Source: Actinotignum timonense (GTDB taxonomy: Bacteria > Actinomycetota > Actinomycetes > Actinomycetales > Actinomycetaceae). Taken from it: a stretch of 64,000 bases of DNA. The stretch covers positions 4,570 through 68,569 of the forward strand of contig NZ_JASOKT010000012.1 in assembly GCF_030216305.1 (NCBI RefSeq), written 5' to 3'. The notes under the pieces are model-generated. The model ran no database searches and was not told where the DNA came from. It saw only the letters and a list, made by a program, of their open reading frames with translations. Below, one piece after another: positions 8,999-17,565 of this stretch (its first letter is position 1; every line of letters begins with the position of its first letter). Made by a program: the position numbers and the translations under genes.

Positions 8999-9269
8999 TA
9001 ATGCCCAATGGAACAGCGTTCTGGTCACATAAAGCAGCGTTTCGACCGCACGGGACGACGTTTCAGTGCGGGTTGCGGCCGCGGTAGGTCCATTTCTCCG
9101 CGCTTCGGTACGACGGCGCAGCTCAGTCGGCACGTACTTCCGCAAAGAAGTTCAATGCCCCGGTAAGAATACCTGGCATGGCCAGATAGCGCTCCACCGG
9201 GGCTCCGCTACAAGCCTATCGGGATGGGAATGCCCAAACAATGATTCCGGGCTAATAGGGTAAATAGAC

Positions 9270-9356
9270 AAAATGGGCGTCCTGGACAGTGCGGTCAGCA
9301 AAGTGGGCGTAAGGAACATGAAAACGGGTGAAAACGGTGCTCTCACGCCCACTTTG
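9270..9356 (-). repeat. dispersed palindromic element, copy 1
   Basis: On the minus strand the element reads AAGTGGGCGT..AGAGCACCGTTT...CATGTTCCT..ACGCCCACTT, then about 30 bases, then a third arm CGCCCATTTTG. A second copy in opposite orientation lies at 22004-22089. Paired arm bases differ between copies but keep their pairing, so selection on structure is likely. It is intergenic between the sialidase promoter and nanR. Confidence 0.65.
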
Positions 9357-9392
9357 TTCGTGATGAGGGCTCGTCGCTAAGTTGGAGGGGAA

Positions 9393-9475
9393 CATAGTGC
9401 AAATTCCGGACGGTCAGGGTCGCATAGTGCAAACTCAGAGCAGAAATCAGGCCAAAATGGTGCGTAGATTTGCAT
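9393..9475. repeat. short repeats CATAGTGCAAA
   Basis: CATAGTGCAAA occurs at 9393-9403 and 9423-9433, exactly 30 bases apart, and a related inverted sequence (ATTTGCAT) lies near 9468-9475. The rest of 8999-9602 shows no gene. Confidence 0.4.
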
Positions 9476-9513
9476 CCTGTTGTGGTAGGGCTACCGGCCG
9501 TAAACAGAGCTCC

Positions 9514-9544
9514 AGCCCACTCCCGACCGAAGTCGAGGCGGGCT
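9514..9544 (-). terminator. TTCG-loop hairpin after nanR
   Basis: On the minus strand AGCCCGCCTCGAC, a TTCG tetraloop and GTCGGGAGTGGGCT form a stable stem about 60 bases past the nanR stop codon. No clear U-run follows, so termination is probable but not proven. Confidence 0.5.
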
Positions 9545-9602
9545 GAACTATTGCATATATTCTAGCCAGCTTTGGGAGCCGTGGACAAGATGCGCTCCCG
9601 CC

Positions 9603-10607
9603 TCACAGCACCCCGGAAACCCGCGACGTCGGATCCGCAATATCGGCAAAGGAGGCGGCCCGCTGCGCCCGCGCGGCAATATCCGCGGCGCGTTCGGCTC
9701 GTTCGGCCCGCTCAGCCTCGCGCTGCTGGGCAGCCGCCTGAGCGGTCAGCGCCTCCGGCGGCGCTTCCGGATCCCCACAATCTCCGAACGCGCTTTCCGC
9801 ACTTTCCGCGCTTCCCCCGGAACTCCCGGAGTTCGCCCGCTGCTGAGCGGCCTCGTGGCGGTCAATAATCATATTGAGGGGCCGGTAGTGGTCAATGACC
9901 GCCCCGCGATACGCGAAAATATCACCATCTTCGGCGGCCTGAATAATACGTTTATGCGCCTGAGCGGTTTCTAGGAGAAGTTCATCGACGTCGTCGTTTA
10001 AATCGCGCAGCGCAATAGAGTGCACCACCCACAGTGCCGTGACCATCTCCAACGCAACCTCGTTATCAAGCGCGGACGTCATCGCAATATGGAACTCAAT
10101 ATCTTCGTGCTGGAAGTTTTCCCCGCGCAGCGCCTTTTCGGTCATCCGCGCCACGATGTCGTGCAGATTATCGTGGTGCGTGCCCGACAGCGCCCGCACT
10201 ACGCCTTCCGCCATCCCCAGATCCAGGTATTCGCGCAGCTGAGCCACGCTCTCCACCGCGCCCGTGCCCGCACCGGCCCGCGCGGAGGAGCGCAGCAGCA
10301 AGGATTCAACCAGCGGGGAGAGGGACATATTCGCCACCTGGGTGCCCTTCCCGCGCTGCGAGGTGACAATATCCAGCGCGGCCAGCTTGGATAGCGCCTC
10401 GCGCACCGAGGAGCGCGAGACCCCCAGCTCGCGGCACAGCTCCGCTTCGGTGGGGAGCTTCGCGCCGGGTTGCAGGCGTTCTTCAATAATTCGCTGTTTC
10501 AAAGCGTCCATGACCAAATCGGCGCGATCCGAGCCGGAACGGGGGTGGCCGCCGGTGACCCGCATAGCGCCCTGCGTGGCATGTGACTGCGCGTCGTCGG
10601 GCATCAT
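9603..10607 (-). CDS. nanR: GntR family (FCD subfamily) regulator, likely sialic acid repressor
   Basis: The 334-residue protein has an N-terminal winged helix (about 25-95: LPTEAELCRELGVSRSSVREALSKLAALDIV, the classic GntR recognition segment) and a C-terminal all-helical FCD domain (about 110-260) with the metal- or ligand-binding Asp/His pattern (EDIEFHIAMTSALDN). A Ser/Ala/Glu-rich tail of about 70 residues is unusual and probably disordered. It is divergent from the transport operon, and FadR-type operators are short palindromes like the TTGTCAGACAA found here, so it most likely represses both sialidases and the nan/nag operon. The inducer is unknown; Neu5Ac, ManNAc-6-P or GlcNAc-6-P are candidates. 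The name nanR is by analogy. Confidence 0.85.
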   Translation of the reverse strand: MMPDDAQSHATQGAMRVTGGHPRSGSDRADLVMDALKQRIIEERLQPGAKLPTEAELCRELGVSRSSVREALSKLAALDIVTSQRGKGTQVANMSLSPLVESLLLRSSARAGAGTGAVESVAQLREYLDLGMAEGVVRALSGTHHDNLHDIVARMTEKALRGENFQHEDIEFHIAMTSALDNEVALEMVTALWVVHSIALRDLNDDVDELLLETAQAHKRIIQAAEDGDIFAYRGAVIDHYRPLNMIIDRHEAAQQRANSGSSGGSAESAESAFGDCGDPEAPPEALTAQAAAQQREAERAERAERAADIAARAQRAASFADIADPTSRVSGVL

Positions 10608-10783
10608 GACACCTAAGGTATCGGAAAACGGATGTTTTCAAAAGATGTGCGCAGGAATATTGAATAGGGTCACGTTACGCGTGGTATCGCGCAGGAACGA
10701 CGACGCCGCACAGCTGCCCACGCACCCGTATCTCAGGTTCATCACAAATTGGTCACAGTTTGCTCACAAGCCAGATATCGGGC

Positions 10784-10812
10784 TTGCACAAAGTTGTCAG
10801 ACAATCTAGAGT
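10784..10812 (+). promoter_or_regulatory. promoter and operator of the sialic acid operon
   Basis: A -35 TTGCAC (10784-10789) and a -10 TAGAGT (10807-10812) are 17 bases apart. The palindrome TTGTCAGACAA (10794-10804) fills the spacer, so a bound repressor would exclude RNA polymerase. About 95 bases of leader follow before the ATG at 10910. The rest of 10608-10909 holds the divergent nanR promoter and a GGAACGACGACGCCGC motif near 10694. Confidence 0.75.
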
Positions 10813-10909
10813 CATAGCTACGCGACGCTAAAGATGGTTGTCGCACGCGAAAAAATAGCGGAAATTCGGCAGTGAATTTCCGGAAGAACTCAAAGGAGAG
10901 GACACTTCA

Positions 10910-12511
10910 ATGACACGCATGAAGTGGGGCGCCAAGGCCACGGCCGTGCTGGCCGCTGGTGTGCTGGCGCTGTCCGGCTGCGGTGGCGGTGGATCTGACA
11001 CCGGCAAGAGCGGTGGAGATGCACCCGAGAAGGCCGCAGTTCCCTCGGGACAGCCGGCAAAGGGTGGCACCATTCGCGCGGCGGCCGCCTACGAATCCAA
11101 TAACTACCATCCCTCGTCCACCTCGTCCGCGCTGGCAACCGGTGCGAATATGCACGTGGTGGAGGGCCTGTACGAACTGGATTACCACGATTACAAGCCC
11201 TACCGCGCCCTGGCGAAGGAAGATGCTCCCACCAAGGTGACCGATACCCAGTACGAAGTTTCGCTGCGTGATGGCGCGAAGTTCTCGGACGGCACCCCGG
11301 TGACCACGGACGATGTGGTCAAGTCCTTCGAGCGTTCCACCGCTGAAGGAAATATCTACCTGCCGATGCTGAGCTTCATCGACAACGTGCAGAAGAAGGA
11401 TGACACGACCGTCACCATCAACCTCAAGCACCCCTTCTCGCTGGTCAAGGAGCGCCTGGCCCTCGTCAAGATCGTTCCCGCTTCGATGAGTGATGATGAT
11501 CTGACCGCCAAGCCCGTGGGCACCGGCCCGTGGAAGTACGACGAGATCACCAGCGCCCACATCAAGTTCTCCCCGAATGAGAACTACAACGGCCAGTTCC
11601 CGGCCACCGCGGAAGCGATGCAGTGGGAGATCCTCAAGGACGACACCGCTCGTACCACCGCTTTCCAGCAGGGCACCGTCGATGTTATCGAAGCTGCCCC
11701 GGCCGATGCCGAAGCTCTGATCAAGGGTGCCGGCGGCGTGATCGACGCGGTTCAGGGCTTCAACCTGCCCTTCCTGCTCTTCAACACCAAGAAGGCTCCG
11801 CTCGACAACAACAAGGTGCGCCAGGCGTTCTTCTACGCTATTGACACCGACAAGCTCATCTCCAACGCGCTCTCGGGCAATGCGAAGGCCGCTAAGTCCT
11901 TCCTCCCGGAGAGCCACCCGAACTTCCACGAAGCTTCCACGGTCTACACCTACAACCCGGAAAAGGCCAAGGAACTCCTCAAGGAAGCCGGTGTTGAGAA
12001 CCTCGACATCAAGCTGCTGACCACCGATCACCCGTGGATCACCGCTCTGGCTCCCCAGATCAAGAACGACCTGGCTGCCGTCGGTATCAACGCGACCATC
12101 GAATCCCAGGCTTCCTCGGCTCTCTACGCCAATAACCTGGACGTGGACAACCCGACCTTCGATGTCACCCTGGCCCCCGGCGACCCCTCGGTCTTCGGTC
12201 AGGACCCCGACCTCCTGCTCAGCTGGTGGTACGGCGATAACACCTGGACCAAGAAGCGCACCCAGTGGGGCGGCTCCGAGAAGTTCAAGGAACTGCATCA
12301 GTACATGGACAAGGCCGTCACCCTCGAGGGCGACGCCCAGCAGCAGGAATGGAACAAGGCTTTCGACCTCGTTGCCGAAGAAGTTCCGCTCTACCCGCTC
12401 TTCCACCGTCAGATGCTGACCGCGTACTACCCGGACAAGGTCACCAACTTCTCCCCGATTTCGACGACCGGCCTTGATTTCATCAACGCTGGCTCCGCGG
12501 CTGGAAAGTAA
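10910..12511 (+). CDS. siaE: sialic acid ABC transporter, substrate-binding lipoprotein (family 5)
   Basis: The 533-residue protein starts at ATG 10910 behind AAAGGAGAGGA. It begins with a lipoprotein signal peptide (lipobox LSGC, about residues 20-23), then a Gly/Ser tether and an SBP_bac_5 (dipeptide/nickel type) domain, seen in VEGLYELDYHDYKPYRALAKE and VSLRDGAKFSDGTPVTTDDVVKSFE. It would sit on the outer face of the membrane and deliver Neu5Ac to the permeases encoded just downstream. A peptide role is excluded only by context: nanA, nanK and nanE follow in the same operon, and Corynebacterium glutamicum uses a homologous system (SiaEFGI). The symbol follows that system. Confidence 0.87.
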   Translation: MTRMKWGAKATAVLAAGVLALSGCGGGGSDTGKSGGDAPEKAAVPSGQPAKGGTIRAAAAYESNNYHPSSTSSALATGANMHVVEGLYELDYHDYKPYRALAKEDAPTKVTDTQYEVSLRDGAKFSDGTPVTTDDVVKSFERSTAEGNIYLPMLSFIDNVQKKDDTTVTINLKHPFSLVKERLALVKIVPASMSDDDLTAKPVGTGPWKYDEITSAHIKFSPNENYNGQFPATAEAMQWEILKDDTARTTAFQQGTVDVIEAAPADAEALIKGAGGVIDAVQGFNLPFLLFNTKKAPLDNNKVRQAFFYAIDTDKLISNALSGNAKAAKSFLPESHPNFHEASTVYTYNPEKAKELLKEAGVENLDIKLLTTDHPWITALAPQIKNDLAAVGINATIESQASSALYANNLDVDNPTFDVTLAPGDPSVFGQDPDLLLSWWYGDNTWTKKRTQWGGSEKFKELHQYMDKAVTLEGDAQQQEWNKAFDLVAEEVPLYPLFHRQMLTAYYPDKVTNFSPISTTGLDFINAGSAAGK

Positions 12512-12576
12512 ATAATCCCGTGACTCAGCGCTGACGACACGCGCGGCGCTGGCTCAAAGAACACACGGTAATGCGA

Positions 12577-12610
12577 GGGCCGGGGGTGGTGTAAACCCCA
12601 CCCCCGGCCC
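12577..12610 (+). promoter_or_regulatory. intercistronic hairpin after binding-protein gene
   Basis: GGGCCGGGGGTGG pairs perfectly with CCACCCCCGGCCC around an 8-base loop, with no U-run. Such hairpins protect the 3' end of binding-protein mRNA or partly attenuate, so that the binding protein is made in excess over the permeases. Confidence 0.65.
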
Positions 12611-12674
12611 GAGCTTTGCCCAAATACTCCCCTATACTCAACGCGGGGCACCGCAGCCCCGAGGAGATATCGCA

Positions 12675-13631
12675 GTGAACAACCTTCTCAGACTCATCGG
12701 GCGCCGCCTGCTGGTGCTCCCGATCATGGTTCTGGGCGTTGCCTTCCTCGTCTTCTTCCTGATGTCCTTCTCTAAGATCGATCCGGCCTACTCGGCCCTC
12801 GGTGAAGGCGCATCTCAGGAAGCCCTGGAAGCCTATCGTGACACTATGGGACTCAATGATCCCTGGCTCGCTCAGTTCTGGAACTTCCTCGTCAACTTCG
12901 TGCAGGGTGACCTCGGCACGTACGGCGCCAACCAAGCTTCGGTGGCCGAACGTGTGGGTGAGGCCTTCCCCATCACCATGCAGCTGACCTTCCTCGGCCT
13001 TATTATCGCCGTCATTCTCGCGTTCGTCTTCGGTGTCCTCGCCGCGCTCTATCGCGACAAGTGGCCCGACAAGATCATCCGCGTCTTCTCCATCGCCTTC
13101 ATCGCGACGCCGTCCTTCTGGCTGGCCGTCCTCATGATCCTGGCGTTCTCCGTCAATATGCCTCTGCTTCCGGCATCCGGTGCCCTGCCGCCCTTCGGTG
13201 AAGACCCGGCCGGCTGGCTGGCGCGCATGGCGCTGCCGGCTATCGCCCTGGGCGTCCCGGTGGCCGGTTCCCTCACCCGTGTTATTCGTACCTCGATGGT
13301 GGAGGAACTGGATAAGGATTACGTGCGTACCGCTATCGGTGCGGGTATCCCCAAGCGCGTGGTGGTTTCCCGCAACGTGCTGCGCAATGCCCTGATCTCC
13401 CCGGTGACCGTGCTCGGCCTGCGTATCGGCTACCTCATGGGTGGCGCTGTAGTTATTGAAGTTATCTTCAACCTGCGCGGCATGGGTATGGCCATCCTCG
13501 AAGGCGTCCAGCAGAACTACCCCCTCCTGGTGCAGGGCGTGGTCCTCGTGGTGGCCCTGGCCTTCATCGTCGTCAATATTGTGGTTGACATGCTCTATGT
13601 GCTGATCAACCCGCGTATCCGGGAGGTCTAA
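12675..13631 (+). CDS. siaF: sialic acid ABC transporter permease (DppB-like)
   Basis: The 318-residue membrane protein starts at GTG 12675 behind GAGGAGA. It has the N-terminal TM helix with LLRLIGRRLLVLPIMVLGVAFLVFF and then a BPD_transp_1 core of about five helices. The EAA loop, where the ATPase docks, reads DYVRTAIGAGIPKRVVVSRNVLRNALISPVT. It pairs with the next gene's permease half as a heterodimer. The next gene starts two bases after its stop, so the two are translationally coupled. Confidence 0.9.
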   Translation: MNNLLRLIGRRLLVLPIMVLGVAFLVFFLMSFSKIDPAYSALGEGASQEALEAYRDTMGLNDPWLAQFWNFLVNFVQGDLGTYGANQASVAERVGEAFPITMQLTFLGLIIAVILAFVFGVLAALYRDKWPDKIIRVFSIAFIATPSFWLAVLMILAFSVNMPLLPASGALPPFGEDPAGWLARMALPAIALGVPVAGSLTRVIRTSMVEELDKDYVRTAIGAGIPKRVVVSRNVLRNALISPVTVLGLRIGYLMGGAVVIEVIFNLRGMGMAILEGVQQNYPLLVQGVVLVVALAFIVVNIVVDMLYVLINPRIREV

Positions 13632-13633
13632 AT

Positions 13634-15742
13634 ATGAGGCGTAAACTCACGGAAAAGATGGAACGCCCGGGCGTCCGGTTCAAGCGTTTCCGCAATATGA
13701 CTCGCGGCGCCCAGCTGTGCGTCGTCGTTCTGGTGCTCATCGCCCTCGCGGCCGTTTTCGCACCCCTTATTTCCCCGCACGATCCGCAGGCCATTGAAGT
13801 GGCCCGTCAGGCACCCAACGGTGATTTCCTCTTCGGTACTGACGAAAAGGGTCGTGACATTCTCTCCCGCATGATCTACGGTGCCCGCTACTCGCTGGTC
13901 ATCGGCTTCGCCGCCACCGCCTTCGCGCTCTTCTTCGGTGCGATCTTCGGTGCGCTGGCCGCGGTGTCCCGCAAGTGGATTTCCGAAGTGATCATGCGCT
14001 GCATGGACATCATCATGTCCTTCCCCGGCATCGCGCTGGCCGCGGTGTTCGTCTCCGTATTCGGCAATACCCTGCCCGTCATTATTATGGCGATCGGCTT
14101 CCTCTACATTCCGCAGATCACCCGCGTGGTGCGCGCGAATGTTATGAGCGAATACGGTGAAGATTACGTGCGCGCGGTCATCGTTTCCGGCGCGCGGGCT
14201 CCCTGGATCCTTGTCAAGCACGTGGCGCGCAACTGTATCGCCCCGGTCATGGTGTTCACCACCGTGCTCGTGGCCGATGCGATTGTTTTCGAAGCCTCGC
14301 TGTCCTTCATCCAGGCCGGCATCGCCGAACCCACACCCACCTGGGGTAATATCCTCGCCGACGCTCGCGGCGGCGTGCTCCTGGGCCGGTGGTGGCAGGC
14401 GCTCTTCCCGGGCCTGGCCATTATGATCACGGTGCTCTGCCTCAACATCCTCTCCGAAGGTCTCACGGACGCCATGGTGGCGGCCCCGAAGGCCGCGGCC
14501 GTTCCCGATAACGTGGACGCGAACGCCAAGCGCGAAGAGGATCGCCTCCTCGTGGACCCGGTGGCCGCTTACGCCGCCCAGCACGATGCGCTGGTCCAGC
14601 GCCTGGAGGAACTGCGCCAAGCGGAAGAACGCCGCACCGACCGCTTCGAACCCACCTCGCAGGAGGCCCCGGTTATCGAAGTGCGCGACCTGTGCATCAA
14701 GTTCCCGCGCCACGGCGATGTCAATGTGGTGGACCACGTGTCCTTCAATGTGCGCGCCGGCGAAACCATGGGCCTCGTGGGTGAATCCGGGTGTGGTAAG
14801 TCCATTACCTCCCTGGCGATTATGGGCCTGCTCGATAAGTCCGCCGATATTAGCGGTGAGATTATGTTCAACGGGCAGAACCTCCTCGAACTCACCCCCA
14901 AGCAGCACAATGAACTGCGCGGGCATGAGATCGCGATGATCTACCAGGACGCCCTGTCCTCCCTCAACCCCTCCATGCTCATCAAGGCACAGATGAAGCA
15001 GCTGACCAGCCGCGGGGGCACCCGCACCGCCGAAGAGCTCCTCGAGCTGGTGGACCTGGATCCCAAGCGGACCCTGGAGTCCTACCCGCACGAACTTTCC
15101 GGTGGCCAGCGCCAGCGCGTGCTTATCGCCATGGCGCTCACCCGTGACCCGAAGCTGGTTATCGCGGACGAACCGACCACCGCGCTGGACGTAACCGTCC
15201 AGGCCCAGGTGGTGGAACTCCTCAACCGCCTGCGCAAGGAACTCGGCTTCGCGATGGTCTTCGTGTCCCACGATTTGGCGCTCGTTGCCGAAGTGGCCCA
15301 CTCGATTACCGTCATGTACGCCGGTCAGGTTGTGGAGCAGGCATCCACCAAGGAACTGCTCACCGACCCGCACCACGAATACACTCGCGGCCTGCTCGGC
15401 TCGGTGCTCTCCATCGAAGCGGGTGCCGGCCGGCTCCACCAGGTGCCCGGCACGGTTCCTTCGCCGCGCGACTTCCCGAAGGGCGATCGTTTCGCCCCGC
15501 GGTCCTCGCATCCGACGGTGGGCCTGGACACCCGCCCGATTATGAAACGCGTGGGCGAGACGTGGCACTTCTACGCCGCCCAGCCCGATGCTCCGGATCC
15601 GGCCACCACCAACCTGGTGCCCAAGGAATCGGTGGGCGCGTCCAGCCCCGCCGAAACCGCGAACGGCGCCGCAGCTGCTACTGCTGGTGATGCCGCTGGT
15701 GGAAGCGCCGGCGCTCCCGCCGGCCCGGATGCCCAGAAGTGA
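13634..15742 (+). CDS. siaG: fused permease (DppC-like) and ATPase (DppD-like) of sialic acid transporter
   Basis: The 702-residue protein joins two normally separate subunits. Residues about 1-290 are a DppC-type permease with five or six TM helices and the EAA loop DYVRAVIVSGARAPWILVKHVARNCIAPVM. After a charged linker, residues about 340-650 are an oligopeptide-type ABC ATPase: Walker A GESGCGKS, Q-loop, signature LSGGQRQR, Walker B LVIADEPTTALD, H-loop VSHDLAL, and the C-terminal oligo_HPY region typical of DppD/OppD. An Ala/Gly-rich tail ends it. C. glutamicum SiaG has the same fusion, which supports sialic acid as substrate. The fusion fixes a 1:1 ratio of the parts. Confidence 0.9.
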   Translation: MRRKLTEKMERPGVRFKRFRNMTRGAQLCVVVLVLIALAAVFAPLISPHDPQAIEVARQAPNGDFLFGTDEKGRDILSRMIYGARYSLVIGFAATAFALFFGAIFGALAAVSRKWISEVIMRCMDIIMSFPGIALAAVFVSVFGNTLPVIIMAIGFLYIPQITRVVRANVMSEYGEDYVRAVIVSGARAPWILVKHVARNCIAPVMVFTTVLVADAIVFEASLSFIQAGIAEPTPTWGNILADARGGVLLGRWWQALFPGLAIMITVLCLNILSEGLTDAMVAAPKAAAVPDNVDANAKREEDRLLVDPVAAYAAQHDALVQRLEELRQAEERRTDRFEPTSQEAPVIEVRDLCIKFPRHGDVNVVDHVSFNVRAGETMGLVGESGCGKSITSLAIMGLLDKSADISGEIMFNGQNLLELTPKQHNELRGHEIAMIYQDALSSLNPSMLIKAQMKQLTSRGGTRTAEELLELVDLDPKRTLESYPHELSGGQRQRVLIAMALTRDPKLVIADEPTTALDVTVQAQVVELLNRLRKELGFAMVFVSHDLALVAEVAHSITVMYAGQVVEQASTKELLTDPHHEYTRGLLGSVLSIEAGAGRLHQVPGTVPSPRDFPKGDRFAPRSSHPTVGLDTRPIMKRVGETWHFYAAQPDAPDPATTNLVPKESVGASSPAETANGAAAATAGDAAGGSAGAPAGPDAQK

Positions 15743-15758
15743 CGAAGGAGGAAAGATC

Positions 15759-16631
15759 ATGACTACTCTGGATACCGAAGCTCGTCACGCTGCCGGCGCG
15801 CGCGCCGCTGACCGGCCTGCCCTCTCCGATGTGCCGATTATCGAGTTGCGCGACGTCGACGTCACCTTCCGCACCCGTACCGGTTCCATCTTCAATCCGA
15901 ATAAGGTGCGCGCCGTGCGCGGCGTCAACCTTTCCCTGATGCCCGGCCAGACCATCGGTCTCGTTGGTGAATCCGGTTCCGGTAAGTCGACGACGGCCAA
16001 TGTGATGTGCGGACTCCAGTCACCCACGGGCGGCCAGGTATTTTTCAAGGGCGAAGAAGTCACGAAACGTACCGCTGCCCAGCGCCGCCACATCGGCCGC
16101 GTGGTCTCGGTGGTGTTCCAGGATCCGGCCACGGCGCTCAATTCGCGCATGACGGTGCGTGACCAGCTCCTCGACCCGATGACGGTCCACAAGATCGGCA
16201 CCCGCGAAGAACGCTACGAGCGCGTCAAGGACCTCATCGGCATGGTGGGTCTGCCTAAATCGGCGCTCGATGCGCTGCCCGGGCAGCTCTCCGGTGGGCA
16301 GCGCCAGCGCGTGGCTATTGCCCGTGCGCTGGCCGTGGGCCCGGACGCGATTATCGCGGACGAACCCACCTCGGCCTTGGACGTGTCCGTGCGCGCCCAG
16401 ATCCTCAACCTGCTCACCGATCTCAAGCGGGATCTGGGGCTGGCGATGGTTTTCATCACCCACGATATTCAGACGGTGCGCTACGTATCGGACAAGATCG
16501 CGGTGATGAATCACGGAGAGATCGTGGAATGGGGAGACGCCAAGGACGTGCTCCACAATCCGCAAAATGACTACACGAGAACACTTTTGGCAGCGGCGCC
16601 GTCGCTGCTCCATCCGAAATTGGAGGCATAG
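15759..16631 (+). CDS. siaI: sialic acid ABC transporter ATPase (DppF-like)
   Basis: I chose the ATG at 15759, which has AAGGAGGAAA six bases upstream; longer in-frame extensions overlap the previous gene and lack a ribosome site. The 290-residue ATPase has Walker A GESGSGKS, Q-loop FQDP, signature LSGGQRQR, Walker B AIIADEPTSALD and H-loop ITHD, and resembles DppF/OppF. With the ATPase half of the preceding fusion it forms the nucleotide-binding dimer that powers uptake. nanA starts four bases after its stop. Confidence 0.9.
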   Translation: MTTLDTEARHAAGARAADRPALSDVPIIELRDVDVTFRTRTGSIFNPNKVRAVRGVNLSLMPGQTIGLVGESGSGKSTTANVMCGLQSPTGGQVFFKGEEVTKRTAAQRRHIGRVVSVVFQDPATALNSRMTVRDQLLDPMTVHKIGTREERYERVKDLIGMVGLPKSALDALPGQLSGGQRQRVAIARALAVGPDAIIADEPTSALDVSVRAQILNLLTDLKRDLGLAMVFITHDIQTVRYVSDKIAVMNHGEIVEWGDAKDVLHNPQNDYTRTLLAAAPSLLHPKLEA

Positions 16632-16635
16632 TCCC

Positions 16636-17556
16636 ATGTCAGATCCTCGTTTCCGCGGCGTTATCCCCCCGACAGTGACGCCGCTGACCGAAGAACGCGA
16701 ACTCGATAAGGAGTCCTTCGCGCGCTCGCTCAACCGGATGCTCGACGCCGGAGTGCACGGCCTGTTTGTGCTCGGTTCGACTTCCGAGGTGGTTTTCAGC
16801 ACCGATGCGCGTCGTCGTGAAATCCTCGAAACCGCGGTGGAAGTTGCGAACGGGCGCGTCCCGGTGCTCGCCGGCGTTATCGATATGCAAACCGAGCGCA
16901 TGATCGAGCACGCCCGTGACGCGCAGTCCATTGGGGTGGACGGCATCGTCGCCACCGCGCCGTTCTACGCGCTGGGCGGGGAAGCGGAAATCGAAGCGAA
17001 CTTCCGTTACATCCGCGACGCCGTGGACCTGCCGCTTTTCGCGTACGACATCCCGGTGTGCGTGCACAAGAAGCTCTCCATTGACCTGCTCATGCGTTTG
17101 GGTACCGAAGGCGTGCTGACCGGCGTCAAGGATTCTTCTGGCGACGACGTTAACTTCCGCTTCCTGCTGGAGGAGAACAAGGCCGCCGGTAAGCCGCTCA
17201 ACATCCTTACGGGTCACGAAGTGGTTGTTGATGGCGCCTACATGGGCGGTGCGGACGGCTCCGTTCCGGGCCTGGCCAATGTGGCACCGCGCCCCTACGT
17301 GGAGCAGTGGGATGCCGCGCAGGCCGGGGACTGGGCTCGCGTGGCCGAATTGCAGAACGAGCTCGCCCACCTCATGCGCATCGTTATGGTGCCCAAGGGC
17401 GTGCAGGGCTTCGCGGGTGGCGTGGGCGCCTTCAAGGCGGCCATGAAGGAACTGGGGGTTATCGCCTCCAACCAGATGCCGCGGCCCGTCAAGGCCCTCG
17501 AAGGTGAGAACGTCGAAGCTATTCGCGGCGTGCTCGCTAGCTGCGGGCTGCTCTAA
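16636..17556 (+). CDS. nanA: N-acetylneuraminate lyase
   Basis: The 306-residue class I aldolase of the DHDPS/NAL family splits Neu5Ac into ManNAc and pyruvate in the cytosol. The Schiff-base lysine is Lys165 in GVKDSSGD and the active-site tyrosine is Tyr137 in AYDIPV, the same numbers as in E. coli NanA. The carboxylate-binding loop reads GSTSE instead of GSTGE/GTTGE. Other family members (dihydrodipicolinate synthase, keto-deoxy aldolases) are less likely because nanK and nanE follow directly. Start ATG 16636 is close behind the ATPase stop. Confidence 0.92.
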   Translation: MSDPRFRGVIPPTVTPLTEERELDKESFARSLNRMLDAGVHGLFVLGSTSEVVFSTDARRREILETAVEVANGRVPVLAGVIDMQTERMIEHARDAQSIGVDGIVATAPFYALGGEAEIEANFRYIRDAVDLPLFAYDIPVCVHKKLSIDLLMRLGTEGVLTGVKDSSGDDVNFRFLLEENKAAGKPLNILTGHEVVVDGAYMGGADGSVPGLANVAPRPYVEQWDAAQAGDWARVAELQNELAHLMRIVMVPKGVQGFAGGVGAFKAAMKELGVIASNQMPRPVKALEGENVEAIRGVLASCGLL

Positions 17557-17565
17557 GGAGCACTC

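Noticed and set aside
13628..15760. A 710-codon minus-strand frame opposite the permease-ATPase fusion.
   Set aside because: The plus-strand frame has all ABC motifs; the minus frame is an antisense shadow rich in Gly, His and Arg.
10910..16631. Dipeptide/oligopeptide transporter.
   Set aside because: Sequence families alone would allow it, but the operon continues into nanA, nanK, nanE, nagB and nagA and shares an operator with the sialidases, and the fused subunit matches the sialic acid importer of Corynebacterium.
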